This document shows positions 45,322 through 59,373 of a stretch of 64,000 bases of DNA, piece after piece (position 1 is the first letter of the stretch; every line of letters begins with the position of its first letter). Source of the DNA: Shewanella woodyi ATCC 51908 (lineage in GTDB: Bacteria; Pseudomonadota; Gammaproteobacteria; Enterobacterales; Shewanellaceae); the NCBI RefSeq assembly GCF_000019525.1, contig NC_010506.1, positions 5,580,001 to 5,644,000 of the forward strand, in the 5' to 3' direction. A program made the translations under genes and the position numbers. The notes beneath the pieces are model-generated. The model searched no databases. It worked only from the letters and a program-made list of their open reading frames with translations, and was not told the DNA's origin.

Positions 45322-46731
45322 ATGAATGAACAGGTATGGGTACTCGATGATGATAGCTCTATTCGCTGGGTTGTTGAGCGGGCATTAAAAGGGGCAGAGA
45401 TAAGCAGTACCAGCTTCGCTGCTGCTGAGTCACTTTGGGATGCACTAGATCATGGTCAGCCTAAAGTCATTATTTCAGACATTAGAATGCCAGGCACAGA
45501 TGGGTTAACACTACTTGAGCGAATTCAGGTTCACTACCCTCACATACCGGTCATCATAATGACTGCGCATTCTGATCTCGATAGTGCGGTCAATGCTTAC
45601 CAAGCAGGCGCATTTGAATACCTGCCCAAACCATTCGACATTGACGAAGCGATTGCACTTGTGGAGAGGGCCTTAACCCACTCCAATGAACAGATTGTAA
45701 AGCAAAACGATGAGCTAACGGTAAAAGCGCCAGAGATCATAGGCGAAGCACCTGCTATGCAGGAAGTGTTCAGAGCTATTGGCCGCCTTTCACGCTCCTC
45801 CATCAGCGTACTAATTAATGGACAATCTGGAACAGGTAAGGAGCTTGTTGCTGGCGCCCTTCACAAACACAGCCCACGCAAAGAGAAGCCTTTTATTGCA
45901 ATTAACATGGCAGCGATCCCTAAAGATCTTATTGAATCTGAGCTTTTCGGCCACGAAAAAGGCGCATTTACAGGGGCAGCAGCAGTAAGACAAGGGCGAT
46001 TCGAACAAGCTAATGGAGGCACGCTTTTCCTCGATGAAATTGGTGATATGCCCCTCGATGTTCAAACCCGTTTACTGCGCGTATTAGCTGACGGGCAGTT
46101 TTATCGCGTTGGCGGTCATTCGCCAGTTCAAGTGGATGTAAGGATCATAGCTGCAACCCACCAAGACTTGGAGCTTCTGGTTCAAAAGGGAGAGTTCAGA
46201 GAAGATCTCTATCATAGGTTAAACGTCATACGCGTCCACTTACCGGCGCTCTCACAACGCAGGGAAGATATTCCACAGTTAGCACGTCACTTCCTAAGCT
46301 CCGCGGCTAAAGAGATTGCCGTAGAACCAAAATCACTCACCAAGGAGACGGCAGAGAAGCTCTCTCAGCTCCCTTGGCCAGGGAATGTAAGACAGCTAGA
46401 AAACACCTGTCGGTGGTTAATGGTGATGGCCTCAGGGCAGGAGATTTTACCTCAAGATCTCCCCCCTGAGCTTTTACAAGAACCGAGTCAAACCAACTCA
46501 TTATCCACAGGTGAGCCTGCAGACTGGCAGGAATCATTGAAGCTTTGGATCGATGAGCGACTCACTGCTGGAGAGAATGACCTCCTCACTGAAGTGCAGC
46601 CGGCTTTTGAACGTATTCTGCTACAAACTGCTTTAGCCCACACCAATGGTCATAAGCAGGAAGCCGCCAAACGTTTAGGTTGGGGGCGAAACACGCTCAC
46701 CCGAAAACTCAAAGAGTTATCTATGGATTAA
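45322..46731 (+). CDS. glnG: Nitrogen regulation response regulator NtrC
   Basis: About 469 residues; the ATG at 45322 has AAGGA nine bases upstream, while ATG 45316 is also possible. The receiver domain has [11 protein letters not shown] and SDIRMPG (phospho-Asp). The AAA+ domain has [19 protein letters not shown] (sigma-54 contact) and [13 protein letters not shown]. The C terminus has the Fis-type helix-turn-helix [22 protein letters not shown]. It is the expected activator of the glnA sigma-54 promoter in this window and should also bind the boxes before glnL. Confidence 0.95.
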   Translation: MNEQVWVLDDDSSIRWVVERALKGAEISSTSFAAAESLWDALDHGQPKVIISDIRMPGTDGLTLLERIQVHYPHIPVIIMTAHSDLDSAVNAYQAGAFEYLPKPFDIDEAIALVERALTHSNEQIVKQNDELTVKAPEIIGEAPAMQEVFRAIGRLSRSSISVLINGQSGTGKELVAGALHKHSPRKEKPFIAINMAAIPKDLIESELFGHEKGAFTGAAAVRQGRFEQANGGTLFLDEIGDMPLDVQTRLLRVLADGQFYRVGGHSPVQVDVRIIAATHQDLELLVQKGEFREDLYHRLNVIRVHLPALSQRREDIPQLARHFLSSAAKEIAVEPKSLTKETAEKLSQLPWPGNVRQLENTCRWLMVMASGQEILPQDLPPELLQEPSQTNSLSTGEPADWQESLKLWIDERLTAGENDLLTEVQPAFERILLQTALAHTNGHKQEAAKRLGWGRNTLTRKLKELSMD

Positions 46732-46753
46732 TAGCGCTAAACTACCCTCACCT

Positions 46754-46780
46754 AGCCTACTTATTAAAGTAGGCTTTTTC
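46754..46780 (+). terminator. glnG terminator
   Basis: AGCCTACTT-ATTA-AAGTAGGCT stem followed by TTTTC, 22 bases after the glnG stop. Confidence 0.85.
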
Positions 46781-47321
46781 ATTTCAATTAAGCAGTCTTC
46801 CTATCGCACATCGACTCAACACCGATAGAAAAATAAGCCTAGAAACCTTGACCGATAAAGCCTTCCCTTGCCCCAGCCACTAAGGCATTTGTTAATCCTA
46901 AACATCAAATCTCGGAAGTGTTGATTATGCAGGATGCAATTATCGACCGACATTGGGAGTAGGCAGAGACGCCTGTCATGGACAGCTTCAGGCAAGCCCT
47001 CCGCGTTACGTAAGTGTATAAAGCTTCGCTTCATGAGCACACATACTTCACCCTATAACCGACATGGATGTAGGGAATGCAGTAAATGCAGGAGCTATTT
47101 ACTGCCTATCACATGGGGGTGAAAGTAAGCCGTTTTGAATACGAAGTATTCAGGCTTGCTTGAACGCGGAGAAGCTTGCCTTCGTAGCGGGGGAGCCCGC
47201 TCAGCGACGGGTCGACATCGGGGTAAGCATTGCACGTACGTGCTTAAGTGGAGCAGCCACCTGATATCAGCACTGGTAAATTCGAGACGTAAAGTTAATA
47301 ATTTTACAAAGCCCCAAAAGC
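46781..47321. other. Gene-free region with a repeat fragment before the rRNA operon
   Basis: About 540 bases without a supported gene. At 47061-47105 it carries a segment (ACATGGATGT...TAAATGCAGGAGC) resembling the middle of the MITE-like copy at 28271-28315, so it is probably a remnant or relative of that repeat family. Short frames are unlikely to be genes. Confidence 0.5.
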
Positions 47322-47350
47322 AAAAAAGCCACCTTAATAAGGTGGCTTCT
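47322..47350 (-). terminator. rRNA operon terminator
   Basis: AGCCACCTT/AAGGTGGCT stem; on the minus strand it is followed by a T run. It lies 27 bases after the 5S gene end. Confidence 0.8.
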
Positions 47351-47376
47351 CTACTACTCTTTACGAGTAAATTAGG

Positions 47377-47494
47377 CGCCTGGAAATGACCTACTCTCAC
47401 ATGGGGAGACCCCACACTACCATCGGCGCGATTGCGTTTCACTTCTGAGTTCGAGATGGGATCAGGTGGGACCACAATGCTATTGTTTCCAGAC
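47377..47494 (-). rRNA. rrf: 5S rRNA
   Basis: Reading the minus strand gives GGTCCCACCTGATCCCATCTC and GCGCCGATGGTAGTGTGGGG, bacterial 5S landmarks, with the closing stem TCTGGAAAC/TTTCCAGG. The exact ends are approximate by a few bases. There is one copy only. Confidence 0.93.
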
Positions 47495-47610
47495 TAATTT
47501 GGTAAATTTAGAAAGCTTTAAATAATTGTCTCAAACTTAAATCAAGTTCGTATTCTTTTGTGCTTATGAAGTAATCACACTAGCTACTCATAAAACCCAT
47601 CTGGGTTGTA

Positions 47611-50504
<2,894 letters not shown>

Positions 50505-50815
50505 ATACAACCCAAATAAGTTTCACAAGGAAACAAACTCTACCAAGCGGGTAAGCTCAGTCGTTGTATCGCAACTAATGGTGTTTACTTTCGCCAAAAG
50601 AATACTCATGAACTCATTACCCTAAGGTAAATCCTTCGGCACTTGATTTAAGTGTTTGAGAACTCAATTATTTATTTCGCATTAATCGTTAAATTAATAC
50701 TATCAGCTTTCCAAATTTTTAAAGAACAAGCATCGCCGTAAAGGCGTGCCACTCGCTCTAACAAGAACAAGTTATCTGTGTGAACACTCAACAAACATCG
50801 AGTTAGTCGTATAGG
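50505..50815 (-). other. 16S-23S spacer without tRNA
   Basis: 311 bases between the 16S and 23S genes. No Ile, Ala or Glu tRNA cloverleaf can be seen, so this is a tRNA-less copy of the operon. A boxA-like antitermination site (minus strand TGTTCTTTAAAAA) is at 50716-50728. Confidence 0.8.
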
Positions 50816-52357
<1,542 letters not shown>

Positions 52358-52555
52358 AAAGTTTTTTGTTCTCATCCGATTAAGAATGAAGAACGGCTCA
52401 ATGAATTATACTGTTTATATAGCGAACCGAACTAAGTTCGATTCTATGAACACTCATTCATCGAGTAATATTTTGATTGCTTACATCCCGAAGGACAAGA
52501 AAGCAATTTCGAATAACTCAACACCTGTGAGTGTCCACACAGATTTCTTGTTTTG

Positions 52556-52570
52556 AATTGTTAAAGAGCA
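52556..52570 (-). promoter_or_regulatory. rRNA leader boxA
   Basis: The minus strand reads TGCTCTTTAACAATT, matching the boxA antiterminator of rRNA leaders, about 200 bases before the 16S start. Confidence 0.75.
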
Positions 52571-52620
52571 TCACACTATTGTGTGGCCGTTGACGCTTGG
52601 TCGTTGGCTTGAGGAGGCGT

Positions 52621-52648
52621 ATTCTACACTCTCCGTGGTTGGCGTCAA
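52621..52648 (-). promoter_or_regulatory. rRNA promoter, proximal
   Basis: On the minus strand TTGACG (52648-52643), a 16-base spacer and TAGAAT (52626-52621). It lies about 270 bases before the 16S gene, a P2-like position. Confidence 0.65.
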
Positions 52649-52892
52649 GCGCTTATTTGAAGAAGTTTTTCAAGCGATGATTTCTTAATCAGCAGAGTGA
52701 AACACTCTCGTAAAAGAAACAAAACCCGAAGCCCTTAAAGCGTTTGTCACCTGAATCAAATCTCCGAGGAGTTTTGATTCAACCTCGACTCTTTTTAATA
52801 AACAGAGAAGAGGTACTGACTTGCTGCAAGTCCCATTCTATCTAGCGTTTGCTAAGAGCGATTGGCCTGCTGTGCCGTGTCAGTGGATGCGC

Positions 52893-52920
52893 ATTATAGG
52901 GATTACTCGCAACTGTGCAA
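52893..52920 (-). promoter_or_regulatory. rRNA promoter, distal
   Basis: On the minus strand TTGCAC (52920-52915), a 16-base spacer and TATAAT (52898-52893), followed by the GC-rich discriminator GCGC. AT-rich sequence upstream could be an UP element. P1-like. Confidence 0.65.
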
Positions 52921-53013
52921 GGGCTTTTATTGAGAAAAATGCGTTTAGCGCTTTAAGTGTCTTTTTATCACTCAATACGCTTGATATAGATACAATTTTG
53001 GAGTTTAAGATAC

Positions 53014-53036
53014 AAAAAAGGGGCTTAACGCCCCTT
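53014..53036 (-). terminator. ccm operon terminator
   Basis: The minus strand has AAGGGGC-GTTAA-GCCCCTT followed by TTTT, 25 bases after the last ccm-operon gene. Confidence 0.8.
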
Positions 53037-53060
53037 CTATCTATACATATTCCTGCATCT

Positions 53061-53636
53061 TTACTGTTTATCAATAAAGCCCTGTATTAGGTCTGCCGCT
53101 TGTTTGTCGTCCCAATCAACAAAGGTACGAACAAATGCGATGAGCTCGCCTTTACTGTTTAAGATAAACGTCGCTGGAATTGTATCAAGTGGAAATACCT
53201 CTCTCAGGTTTTGCGTCTCATCATAAAACGAGTTAAAAGACTCCATTCCTAACTCTTTAAGAAAAGGCTCAACCTTACCCTTTCCTTCGAGATCTATCGA
53301 GATAGGTAAAATTTCAAAGTCCTGTTTATCGAACTTTTCAGACAAGCGTGAAATAGCTGGAAGCTCACGTACACATGGAGGGCACCAAGTTGCCCACATG
53401 TTTACCATCAGGACTTTCCCTTTATACTGACTAAAATCTACAGCTTTACCCTGTTCATCTTTAAATGGGACTGCAGTAATAGGAAAAGGCTGAGGCAAGA
53501 TGCTAATAAGCCCGACATTAGTCTGACTTTCACCTTCTGCCTGTTTCTGCATACCTGGATATGCAGAAACGGTACTAATAGAAAAACAACTAGCAACTAA
53601 TAAAGATACCTTAAGCAAATCAGCGATTAGCTTCAT
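53061..53636 (-). CDS. TlpA-like periplasmic thioredoxin of the ccm operon
   Basis: A 191-residue protein with a signal peptide (ending VSA) and a thioredoxin fold. MVNMWATWCPPCVRELP carries the redox CPPC, and IPATFILNSKGELI is the cis-Pro strand. It is encoded after ccmH with a 4-base overlap and is the last gene of the operon. It could reduce apocytochrome or CcmH disulfides in parallel to CcmG. In Shewanella oneidensis a thioredoxin-family gene lies at the corresponding place. The substrate is not proven. Confidence 0.8.
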   Translation of the reverse strand: MKLIADLLKVSLLVASCFSISTVSAYPGMQKQAEGESQTNVGLISILPQPFPITAVPFKDEQGKAVDFSQYKGKVLMVNMWATWCPPCVRELPAISRLSEKFDKQDFEILPISIDLEGKGKVEPFLKELGMESFNSFYDETQNLREVFPLDTIPATFILNSKGELIAFVRTFVDWDDKQAADLIQGFIDKQ

Positions 53637-54115
53637 TTATCATCTCGCTTAAGTAACTTATCTAACTCTTTTTGCTCTTCTACGCTAATCTCTTGCTCAT
53701 CGACTTCAGTAATACGTTGTTTGCGTATAAACATAAAACCAATAAATAGACCAAACATTAACAGTGCAACAGGTCCTAACCATAGTGCGTATGTCTTAGC
53801 TTCCATTCTTGGCTTATAAAGCACAAATTCGCCGTAACGACTGGTCATAAACTCAATCACTTCGTCATCATCTTTACCAGCATCCACCATTTGATAAACT
53901 TCAAGACGTAGATCTTGAGCTACTGGAGAATTTGAATCAATTAGGTTCTGATTCTGACATTGTGGGCAGCGCAGAGAGTGCGCTAATTCCAATGCTCGCT
54001 TCTGATTATCCATCGACTTAAATTCATAAGTGTCGACAGGAGTTGCTACTGCCCCTGAGATCAAAGTCAGCGATAAAAGCAGTGCGCTGCATATTTGAAC
54101 CATATACTTAATCAT
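53633..54115 (-). CDS. ccmH: Cytochrome c biogenesis protein CcmH
   Basis: A 160-residue CcmH. A signal or anchor helix (residues 5-22) precedes the catalytic motif LRCPQCQNQN (LRCxxC) and the helical domain VYQMVDAGKDDDEVIEFMTSRYGEFVLYKP; a second membrane helix is at about 105-127. It reduces the heme-binding Cys pair of apocytochrome c in the periplasm. It is shorter than the E. coli fused CcmH-CcmI type, consistent with a separate ccmI here. It overlaps both neighbouring genes by four bases. Confidence 0.9.
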   Translation of the reverse strand: MIKYMVQICSALLLSLTLISGAVATPVDTYEFKSMDNQKRALELAHSLRCPQCQNQNLIDSNSPVAQDLRLEVYQMVDAGKDDDEVIEFMTSRYGEFVLYKPRMEAKTYALWLGPVALLMFGLFIGFMFIRKQRITEVDEQEISVEEQKELDKLLKRDDK

Positions 54116-54669
54116 GAAGCACCATCCAATTTAGCTGCAGCCTGAAGTTCTTTAATCATAGGAAGTAAGGTTTCACTCCATATCCTTTGATCGATCGGCC
54201 CCGCATAACGGTAACGAATAATGCCATTATGATCGATTAAGTAACTTTCTGGTGCACCATACACACCAAGATCCAAACCTAAGCGACCATCATGATCAAA
54301 GATATTCTTAGTATAAGGGTCACCTTCACGATTTAATTCGCGAATCGCCAGTGGACGCTCATCACGGTAGTTAATACCATAGATAGGCAGAATACCTTGA
54401 CGTGCAAAGCGCATTAAATAGGGGTGTTCATATTTACATGATGGACACCAAGTTGCCCACACATTCAATAGAGCAACCTCACCCTTTAAGCTTTCGTTAG
54501 TGATTATCTCATTTCGGTCCTCTAGACGCTCAAGTTGGAAAGCCGGAACTGGCTTTCCCTCAAGTGCAGAGTCTAGCTTTTGAGGATTAAGGAAGAGTCC
54601 CTTATAAAGGAACACCCCCATCACCAAAAATAGTACCAAAGGAATAAATAGTACTAGCCTCTTCTTCAT
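54112..54669 (-). CDS. ccmG: Thiol:disulfide interchange protein CcmG/DsbE
   Basis: 185 residues: an N-terminal membrane anchor (residues 4-24) and periplasmic thioredoxin domain with NVWATWCPSCKYEHPYL (WCxxC) and VYGAPESYLIDHNGIIRYRYAGP, the CcmG-specific acidic strand and cis-Pro. It receives electrons from DsbD and keeps CcmH or apocytochrome reduced. It is 18 bases after ccmF, same operon. Confidence 0.93.
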   Translation of the reverse strand: MKKRLVLFIPLVLFLVMGVFLYKGLFLNPQKLDSALEGKPVPAFQLERLEDRNEIITNESLKGEVALLNVWATWCPSCKYEHPYLMRFARQGILPIYGINYRDERPLAIRELNREGDPYTKNIFDHDGRLGLDLGVYGAPESYLIDHNGIIRYRYAGPIDQRIWSETLLPMIKELQAAAKLDGAS

Positions 54670-54686
54670 ACTTGCCCCAATTCAAG

Positions 54687-56666
54687 TTAAGCCGTAGCTA
54701 ATTTTGCTTTCTTAGCATCAGACTTCGATGCTTCTGTTACTTTTTTTGCACGGTAGCGTTTATCTGATGCGGCAAAGAATCCACCCACCATCATAAAGAT
54801 GCTTCCGAACCATAACCAGCGAACGAACGGTTTGTAGTTCAGGCGTACTGCAAACTCTGTTCTGCTAATAGGATCACCCATGGTGACATACAGATCACGG
54901 AACAAGCCCCAATCAATCCCCGCCTCTGTCATGTCCATAGTACGAACATTGTACTGGCGTCGATCAGGTCTTAATAGGGTGACTAGGTCGCCATCTTTTG
55001 TGACTTCAATCTGTCCCTGTTGAGCCGTGTAGTTAGGTCCTACAACGTTTTTCGTCTCGATGTAGTTAAAGGTATAACCAGCAAGCTCTTGTTGGATACC
55101 AGGTCCCATGCGAACGCTCTTTTCAATTGAGTAGTTCGATACCATGGTGCCACCGACAACTGATACTGCGATACCTAAGTGGGCGATGATCATACCTAGC
55201 TGACTACGATTGATACGCGCTAAGCTCAGTGAACCATCTTTCGCCTTCATCATGTCATAACCAGCACGCAAAGTTGCTAAAGTAACCCACACTGCGGTAG
55301 CGATACCTAACATAACCCAAACGTTGAACTTACCGTCCGCCATAAATGGCGCTGCAATACCGACAATCGCTGCAATAACCGCAGGAACAAGCAACTTAGC
55401 CTTTAAACTACCCGCCTTTGATTTTTTCCAGCGAATGTTAGGGCCTATACCCATAAAGACAAATAGAACCAGAACAATAGGTACGAACACAGCATTAAAG
55501 TATGGAGGTCCTACAGAGATCTTACCCATATTAAGAGCGTCGATAAGCAGCGGGTAAAGGGTTCCAAGAAGAACGGTACCACAAGCTACAGTCAGTAGAA
55601 TGTTACACACTAACAGCATAGTTTCGCGAGATTTAAGCTCGAAACGAGCAGGGCTCTTCATCTCACTGGCCCGGAATGCAAACAGGGTCAATGAGCCACC
55701 AACCGCCAGCCCTAAGAGGAGGAGGATAAACATACCTCGACTTGGATCCGCGGCGAATGAGTGAACTGACGTTAACACACCAGAACGAACAATGAAGGTA
55801 CCAAGCAAACTTAGTGAGAAGGCAAAGATTGACAGTAGTACAGTCCAGTTACGGAAAGCAGCACGCTTCTCGGTGACGATCACTGAGTGCAGTAGTGCAG
55901 TACCAATCAGCCAAGGCATAAATGAGGCGTTTTCGACTGGATCCCAGAACCACCAACCGCCCCAACCTAGCTCGTAATATGCCCACCAAGAACCTAGAGA
56001 AATACCGCCTGTTAGGAATACCCAAGCAGCAAGTGTCCATGGACGACTCCATCTAGCCCAGGCTGAGTCAAGGCGTCCGCCCATCAGTGCAGAGATAGCA
56101 AATGCAAAGCTAACAGCAAAACCAACATAGCCTAAATAAAGCATCGGTGGGTGGAAAATAAGACCCACATCTTGCAACATAGGGTTAAGATCTCGTCCCT
56201 CCATTGGCGTCGGGAATAAGCGCTCAAATGGACTTGAGGTCAAAATCATAAAGAGAGTGAAACCTATTATGATCAAGGCTAATACTGACAATACTCTGGC
56301 AGTAAAGACCTCCTCTAGCCCCTTACTGAAATAAGCTACCGCCGCAGTCCAAACAGACAGAGAGAATACCCAGAAAAGCAGAGAACCTTCATGTCCACCC
56401 CATACTGCAGCAATCTTAAAGAAGATAGGTAATTGAGAGTTTGAGTGATGGGCAACATACGCGACCGAGAAATCATCGATAGCAAAACTGTAGCCTAAAA
56501 CGATAACAGATAAGAAAATAAAGAAGAACATGCCATAACTTAATGGCCAAGCATAACGCACTAAGTATTGGTCTTTACGTGCAACACCAATTAAAGGAAC
56601 GCTAGCCAATAGAAAGGCAAATGCCAAACCTATTATCAGCGACAGGTGTCCTAATTCAGGGATCAT
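54687..56666 (-). CDS. ccmF: Heme lyase CcmF
   Basis: A 659-residue multi-pass membrane protein. It has WGGHEGSLLFWV and the heme-handling WWD motif GWGGWWFWDPVENASFMPW, many helices throughout and a periplasmic domain near the C terminus. It joins heme to apocytochrome c with CcmH and CcmI, receiving heme from holo-CcmE. First gene of the minus-strand group ccmF-ccmG-ccmH-tlpA-like; divergent from ccmI with 400 bases between. Confidence 0.95.
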   Translation of the reverse strand: MIPELGHLSLIIGLAFAFLLASVPLIGVARKDQYLVRYAWPLSYGMFFFIFLSVIVLGYSFAIDDFSVAYVAHHSNSQLPIFFKIAAVWGGHEGSLLFWVFSLSVWTAAVAYFSKGLEEVFTARVLSVLALIIIGFTLFMILTSSPFERLFPTPMEGRDLNPMLQDVGLIFHPPMLYLGYVGFAVSFAFAISALMGGRLDSAWARWSRPWTLAAWVFLTGGISLGSWWAYYELGWGGWWFWDPVENASFMPWLIGTALLHSVIVTEKRAAFRNWTVLLSIFAFSLSLLGTFIVRSGVLTSVHSFAADPSRGMFILLLLGLAVGGSLTLFAFRASEMKSPARFELKSRETMLLVCNILLTVACGTVLLGTLYPLLIDALNMGKISVGPPYFNAVFVPIVLVLFVFMGIGPNIRWKKSKAGSLKAKLLVPAVIAAIVGIAAPFMADGKFNVWVMLGIATAVWVTLATLRAGYDMMKAKDGSLSLARINRSQLGMIIAHLGIAVSVVGGTMVSNYSIEKSVRMGPGIQQELAGYTFNYIETKNVVGPNYTAQQGQIEVTKDGDLVTLLRPDRRQYNVRTMDMTEAGIDWGLFRDLYVTMGDPISRTEFAVRLNYKPFVRWLWFGSIFMMVGGFFAASDKRYRAKKVTEASKSDAKKAKLATA

Positions 56667-57073
56667 GGGGTTTCCTCAGTCCTATTGATGAATTGAATTA
56701 ACAAATGCTAATTCAACACATATGAGTTTGCAGCTTACACTACTCAAGGTACAAATTTTGAGTCATTTTAGTATTTGCTATTGTATCTGTCTGCCTCTTT
56801 CGAACAAATATGGGTTGCTAGTCTCATTCTTCGTTAACAAAAACCAAGCATATCGTTATAAAAAGCAGTCAATTTTAAGCTCTGACTCTTACTTGAAACT
56901 TAAGTTTCAACCAATTTTCAAAAATAGAAACGAACTGTGAACCAGTCCCCAACTATCACTTTTTACGCTAGATAAGTCCTTATATTACTGTTCAATGAAT
57001 AATCTTTCCGTATAATCCTATCCCTACTCCTGCGGTATATCCGCTTTTTTCTAACTAATGTGAAAAAGAAATA
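56667..57073. promoter_or_regulatory. Divergent intergenic region between ccmF and ccmI
   Basis: 407 AT-rich bases without a supported gene; a short frame at 56722-56940 lacks a ribosome site and protein-like sequence. Presumably holds the promoters of both ccm transcripts, but no factor-binding site stands out. Confidence 0.4.
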
Positions 57074-58324
57074 ATGACCACTCTTTGGATTTTTATTGCG
57101 CTTTTCTTATTAGTCAGCCTAGTGCTGATTTGGTTTCCTCACTTTCGACAGCAAAAGATGCTGCAGACGGAAGAAGCTGGGGTACGTAAACAAACAAACC
57201 TCGAACTATTTAACAATCGTCTTGCAACATTAGAGAAAGAACTTGAAGATGAACAGCTAGATCAAGTTGAGTTCGACGCCCTCAAAAAAGAGCTTGAGAT
57301 AAGCTTACTCCAAGATATGAAGCAAGGTAGTAGTGATGAGTCTCTTGTCACTAAGATGAAACCAAAAGGCTTACTATGGCCTGTGGTTATGTCTGTTGCC
57401 GTATTAGGTATCTCTGGATACTTTTATACCAGCTTAGGCGCCTACGCTAACTTAGACAAAACAGAGCAAGCTAGCCCACATGCTGGCATGACTGCAGATC
57501 AAGTTATGCAACAACGTCTACAGATGATGGAAGCGCAAGCTAAAGCTGAGCCTGAGAACAGCCAGTTACTCTTTAGCCTTGGCCATAGTTACATATCTGC
57601 CAACCGTTATGATGACGCGATAAAGACTTTCGATAAAGCAATGGTATTAGTAGGCACACACGCTGAGCTACTCGGACCAAAAGCGACAGCCATGTACTAC
57701 AAGGCAAACCAGCAGATGACACCTGCGGTACAAGCTATTGTTGATCAAGCTCTGTCTCTGGATCCTGAAGACCCATCAACACTTCTGTTAGTAGGTATGG
57801 ATTCATTCTTTACTGCTAATTATCAGAAAGCGATAGATTCATGGCAGATCATTCTCGATAGCGACCGTAAAGATGTCGATCGTAGTGCCATCATTAATGC
57901 TATCGATAGCGCTAAGATGAGAATGCAGGCAGATACCGGCGAAATGCCAAATGACGCAGCCCATGCCAATGTTCAAAACACGGCTAAGACTGTTAATGTC
58001 GAAGTTTCAGTATCAGATGAACTAGCTCAGCAGGTTGGCAGTTCAGACATGCTATTCATCTTCGCTCGCAACACTGAAGGCCCTAAGGTGCCATTAGCTG
58101 CAGTTAAAGTCTCCGCAAAATCGCTACCAACAACAATCACATTGGATGACACGACCTCTATGGGCGGCGATGTGAAGTTAAGTGGAGCTAAGCAAGTTGA
58201 GATTATTGCGGTTCTGTCTAAACATGGAACGGTTAAACCACAATCAGGCGATCTTAAAGGTCACCTTGCAATGGTTAATGTCGGTGATACCGCTCAGCTA
58301 ATTATCGACACTCAAGTCAAATAA
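57074..58324 (+). CDS. ccmI: Cytochrome c biogenesis protein CcmI
   Basis: A 416-residue protein. Two membrane segments (residues 2-22 and about 96-116) enclose a coiled, acidic cytoplasmic loop. The periplasmic part has TPR units (SQLLFSLGHSYISANRYDDAIKTFDKAM) and a C-terminal beta-rich domain. It is the chaperone that delivers apocytochrome c to CcmF/H. In E. coli this is fused to CcmH; here it is separate and on the opposite strand, as in Shewanella. Confidence 0.9.
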   Translation: MTTLWIFIALFLLVSLVLIWFPHFRQQKMLQTEEAGVRKQTNLELFNNRLATLEKELEDEQLDQVEFDALKKELEISLLQDMKQGSSDESLVTKMKPKGLLWPVVMSVAVLGISGYFYTSLGAYANLDKTEQASPHAGMTADQVMQQRLQMMEAQAKAEPENSQLLFSLGHSYISANRYDDAIKTFDKAMVLVGTHAELLGPKATAMYYKANQQMTPAVQAIVDQALSLDPEDPSTLLLVGMDSFFTANYQKAIDSWQIILDSDRKDVDRSAIINAIDSAKMRMQADTGEMPNDAAHANVQNTAKTVNVEVSVSDELAQQVGSSDMLFIFARNTEGPKVPLAAVKVSAKSLPTTITLDDTTSMGGDVKLSGAKQVEIIAVLSKHGTVKPQSGDLKGHLAMVNVGDTAQLIIDTQVK

Positions 58325-58344
58325 TTACTGACATGATTAAACTA

Positions 58345-58369
58345 AAGGTCTGCATTTGCAGGCCTTTTA
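58345..58369 (+). terminator. ccmI terminator
   Basis: AAAGGTCTGCA-TTT-GCAGGCCTTTT stem 20 bases after ccmI; its T run runs directly into the MITE-like element. Confidence 0.7.
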
Positions 58370-58634
58370 TACCAATCAGTATAAGAAGTTGATCTACTCA
58401 GAGTGCCTTTTGGCAAACTAATTCAAGGCGAATGGATGATGGAATGGCTGTTCCCTTGTGAGTTCATTCAACGCAGAAGTAGGCAGCCAAAAACACTCCT
58501 TACAGGCGAGTTTTAGCGGTGCTGATGCTGTGTTAACGAGCTAAACCGTAGAATAACTATGCTCTTCACTCGTTGTCTTGCCTCAGAACCGCTAAACTCT
58601 CGCTGAGCGATCAAATCTTTATACTGATTGGTAT
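58369..58634. mobile_element. MITE-like dispersed element, copy 2
   Basis: 266 bases. Inverted ends ATACCAATCAGTATAA and TTATACTGATTGGTAT match those at 28043-28373, and internal blocks are nearly identical, but the central 65 bases of copy 1 are missing. No coding potential. It is inserted between the ccmI terminator and the scyA terminator. Confidence 0.85.
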
Positions 58635-58678
58635 TATTGCCTATGCATTCTAAAGAATATAAGGCTGAATTTCAGGCA

Positions 58679-58706
58679 TAAAAAAACCGGCTAATTGCCG
58701 GCTTTC
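58679..58706 (-). terminator. scyA terminator
   Basis: CCGGC-TAATT-GCCGG stem flanked by AAAAAA and TTTC; on the minus strand the T run follows. The TTTCAGGCATAAAAAA sequence before it is identical to that at the rplQ terminator. Confidence 0.7.
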
Positions 58707-58733
58707 TTACTCTTAATAAGAGCAATGACAAGA

Positions 58734-59027
58734 TTACTTTGACATGTAGTCAATAGCATTCTTGTAATCTTCATCTGTACAATCAGTACACATGCCACCT
58801 GGTGGCATAGCGCCTTTACCAGTTTTGATTGTAGAGACTAGAGTATCCATACCTTGAGCAAGACGAGGGGCCCAAGCCTCAGCATCGTGTGCTTTTGGAG
58901 CGCCAGCTACACCCATGCTGTGACATACTTGACATGCCTTATCGTAGACAGCCTTACCTTCTTGTGCAGAAACGCTTGCAGACAAAGTCAGTGCTGCTAC
59001 AGCAGTCATTGCTAACAGTTTTTTCAT
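58734..59027 (-). CDS. scyA: Small monoheme cytochrome c5 (ScyA-like)
   Basis: A 97-residue periplasmic cytochrome. Signal peptide with cleavage around SVSAQ, one heme motif CQVCH at about residue 41 and an axial Met candidate in AMPPGGMCTDCTD; the extra Cys pair near the C terminus is typical of cytochrome c5. The frame is open further upstream, but the ATG at 59027 follows AGGAACATCGAAC and gives a proper signal sequence. In Shewanella oneidensis scyA sits between ccmA and ccmI and shuttles electrons to cytochrome oxidase or peroxidase. Position here is the same. Confidence 0.85.
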   Translation of the reverse strand: MKKLLAMTAVAALTLSASVSAQEGKAVYDKACQVCHSMGVAGAPKAHDAEAWAPRLAQGMDTLVSTIKTGKGAMPPGGMCTDCTDEDYKNAIDYMSK

Positions 59028-59373
59028 GTTCGATGTTCCTAATGCAAATTCGTACAAAGCTCAACGCTGCCCTTTTCCTCATCACTTCGAGTAAGGCAGA
59101 CTATTATTCTAGCTATTCAAGAATACAACAAACTTGCATAAATCGCACCTTTTATGACTTTAATCAAAGTAAGAACGCTAAAAGCACAAAAGAGATGAGA
59201 TATTCGGTACTATATTAGCAAAAGTTGAAAAAGTTCCACCTCTTTTGTTAAAAGGTTTCATTTTTTGGAAGCATATCAAATTGCTGACACTAAAAGTCAA
59301 CCATTACTAAACCCATAAAAGGGATTGTGATAATATCATTTGTGTTAACTTTCGGCTTGATATAGAGGATTCA
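59028..59373. promoter_or_regulatory. Divergent region between scyA and ccmA
   Basis: 346 AT-rich bases without a gene. The symmetrical TGATAATATCA near 59328 is a possible regulator site for ccmA, but its spacing does not match the FNR or CRP consensus. Confidence 0.4.

Noticed and set aside
46934..47389. Several short frames before the rRNA operon
   Set aside because: They overlap repeat fragments and the 5S terminator, with no family features.
56722..56940. 72-codon frame between ccmF and ccmI
   Set aside because: No ribosome site, and it lies in an AT-rich divergent promoter region.
59322..59340. Possible FNR or CRP site before ccmA
   Set aside because: The symmetrical TGATAATATCA has the wrong spacing for both consensus sequences, so it is only mentioned in the intergenic entry.
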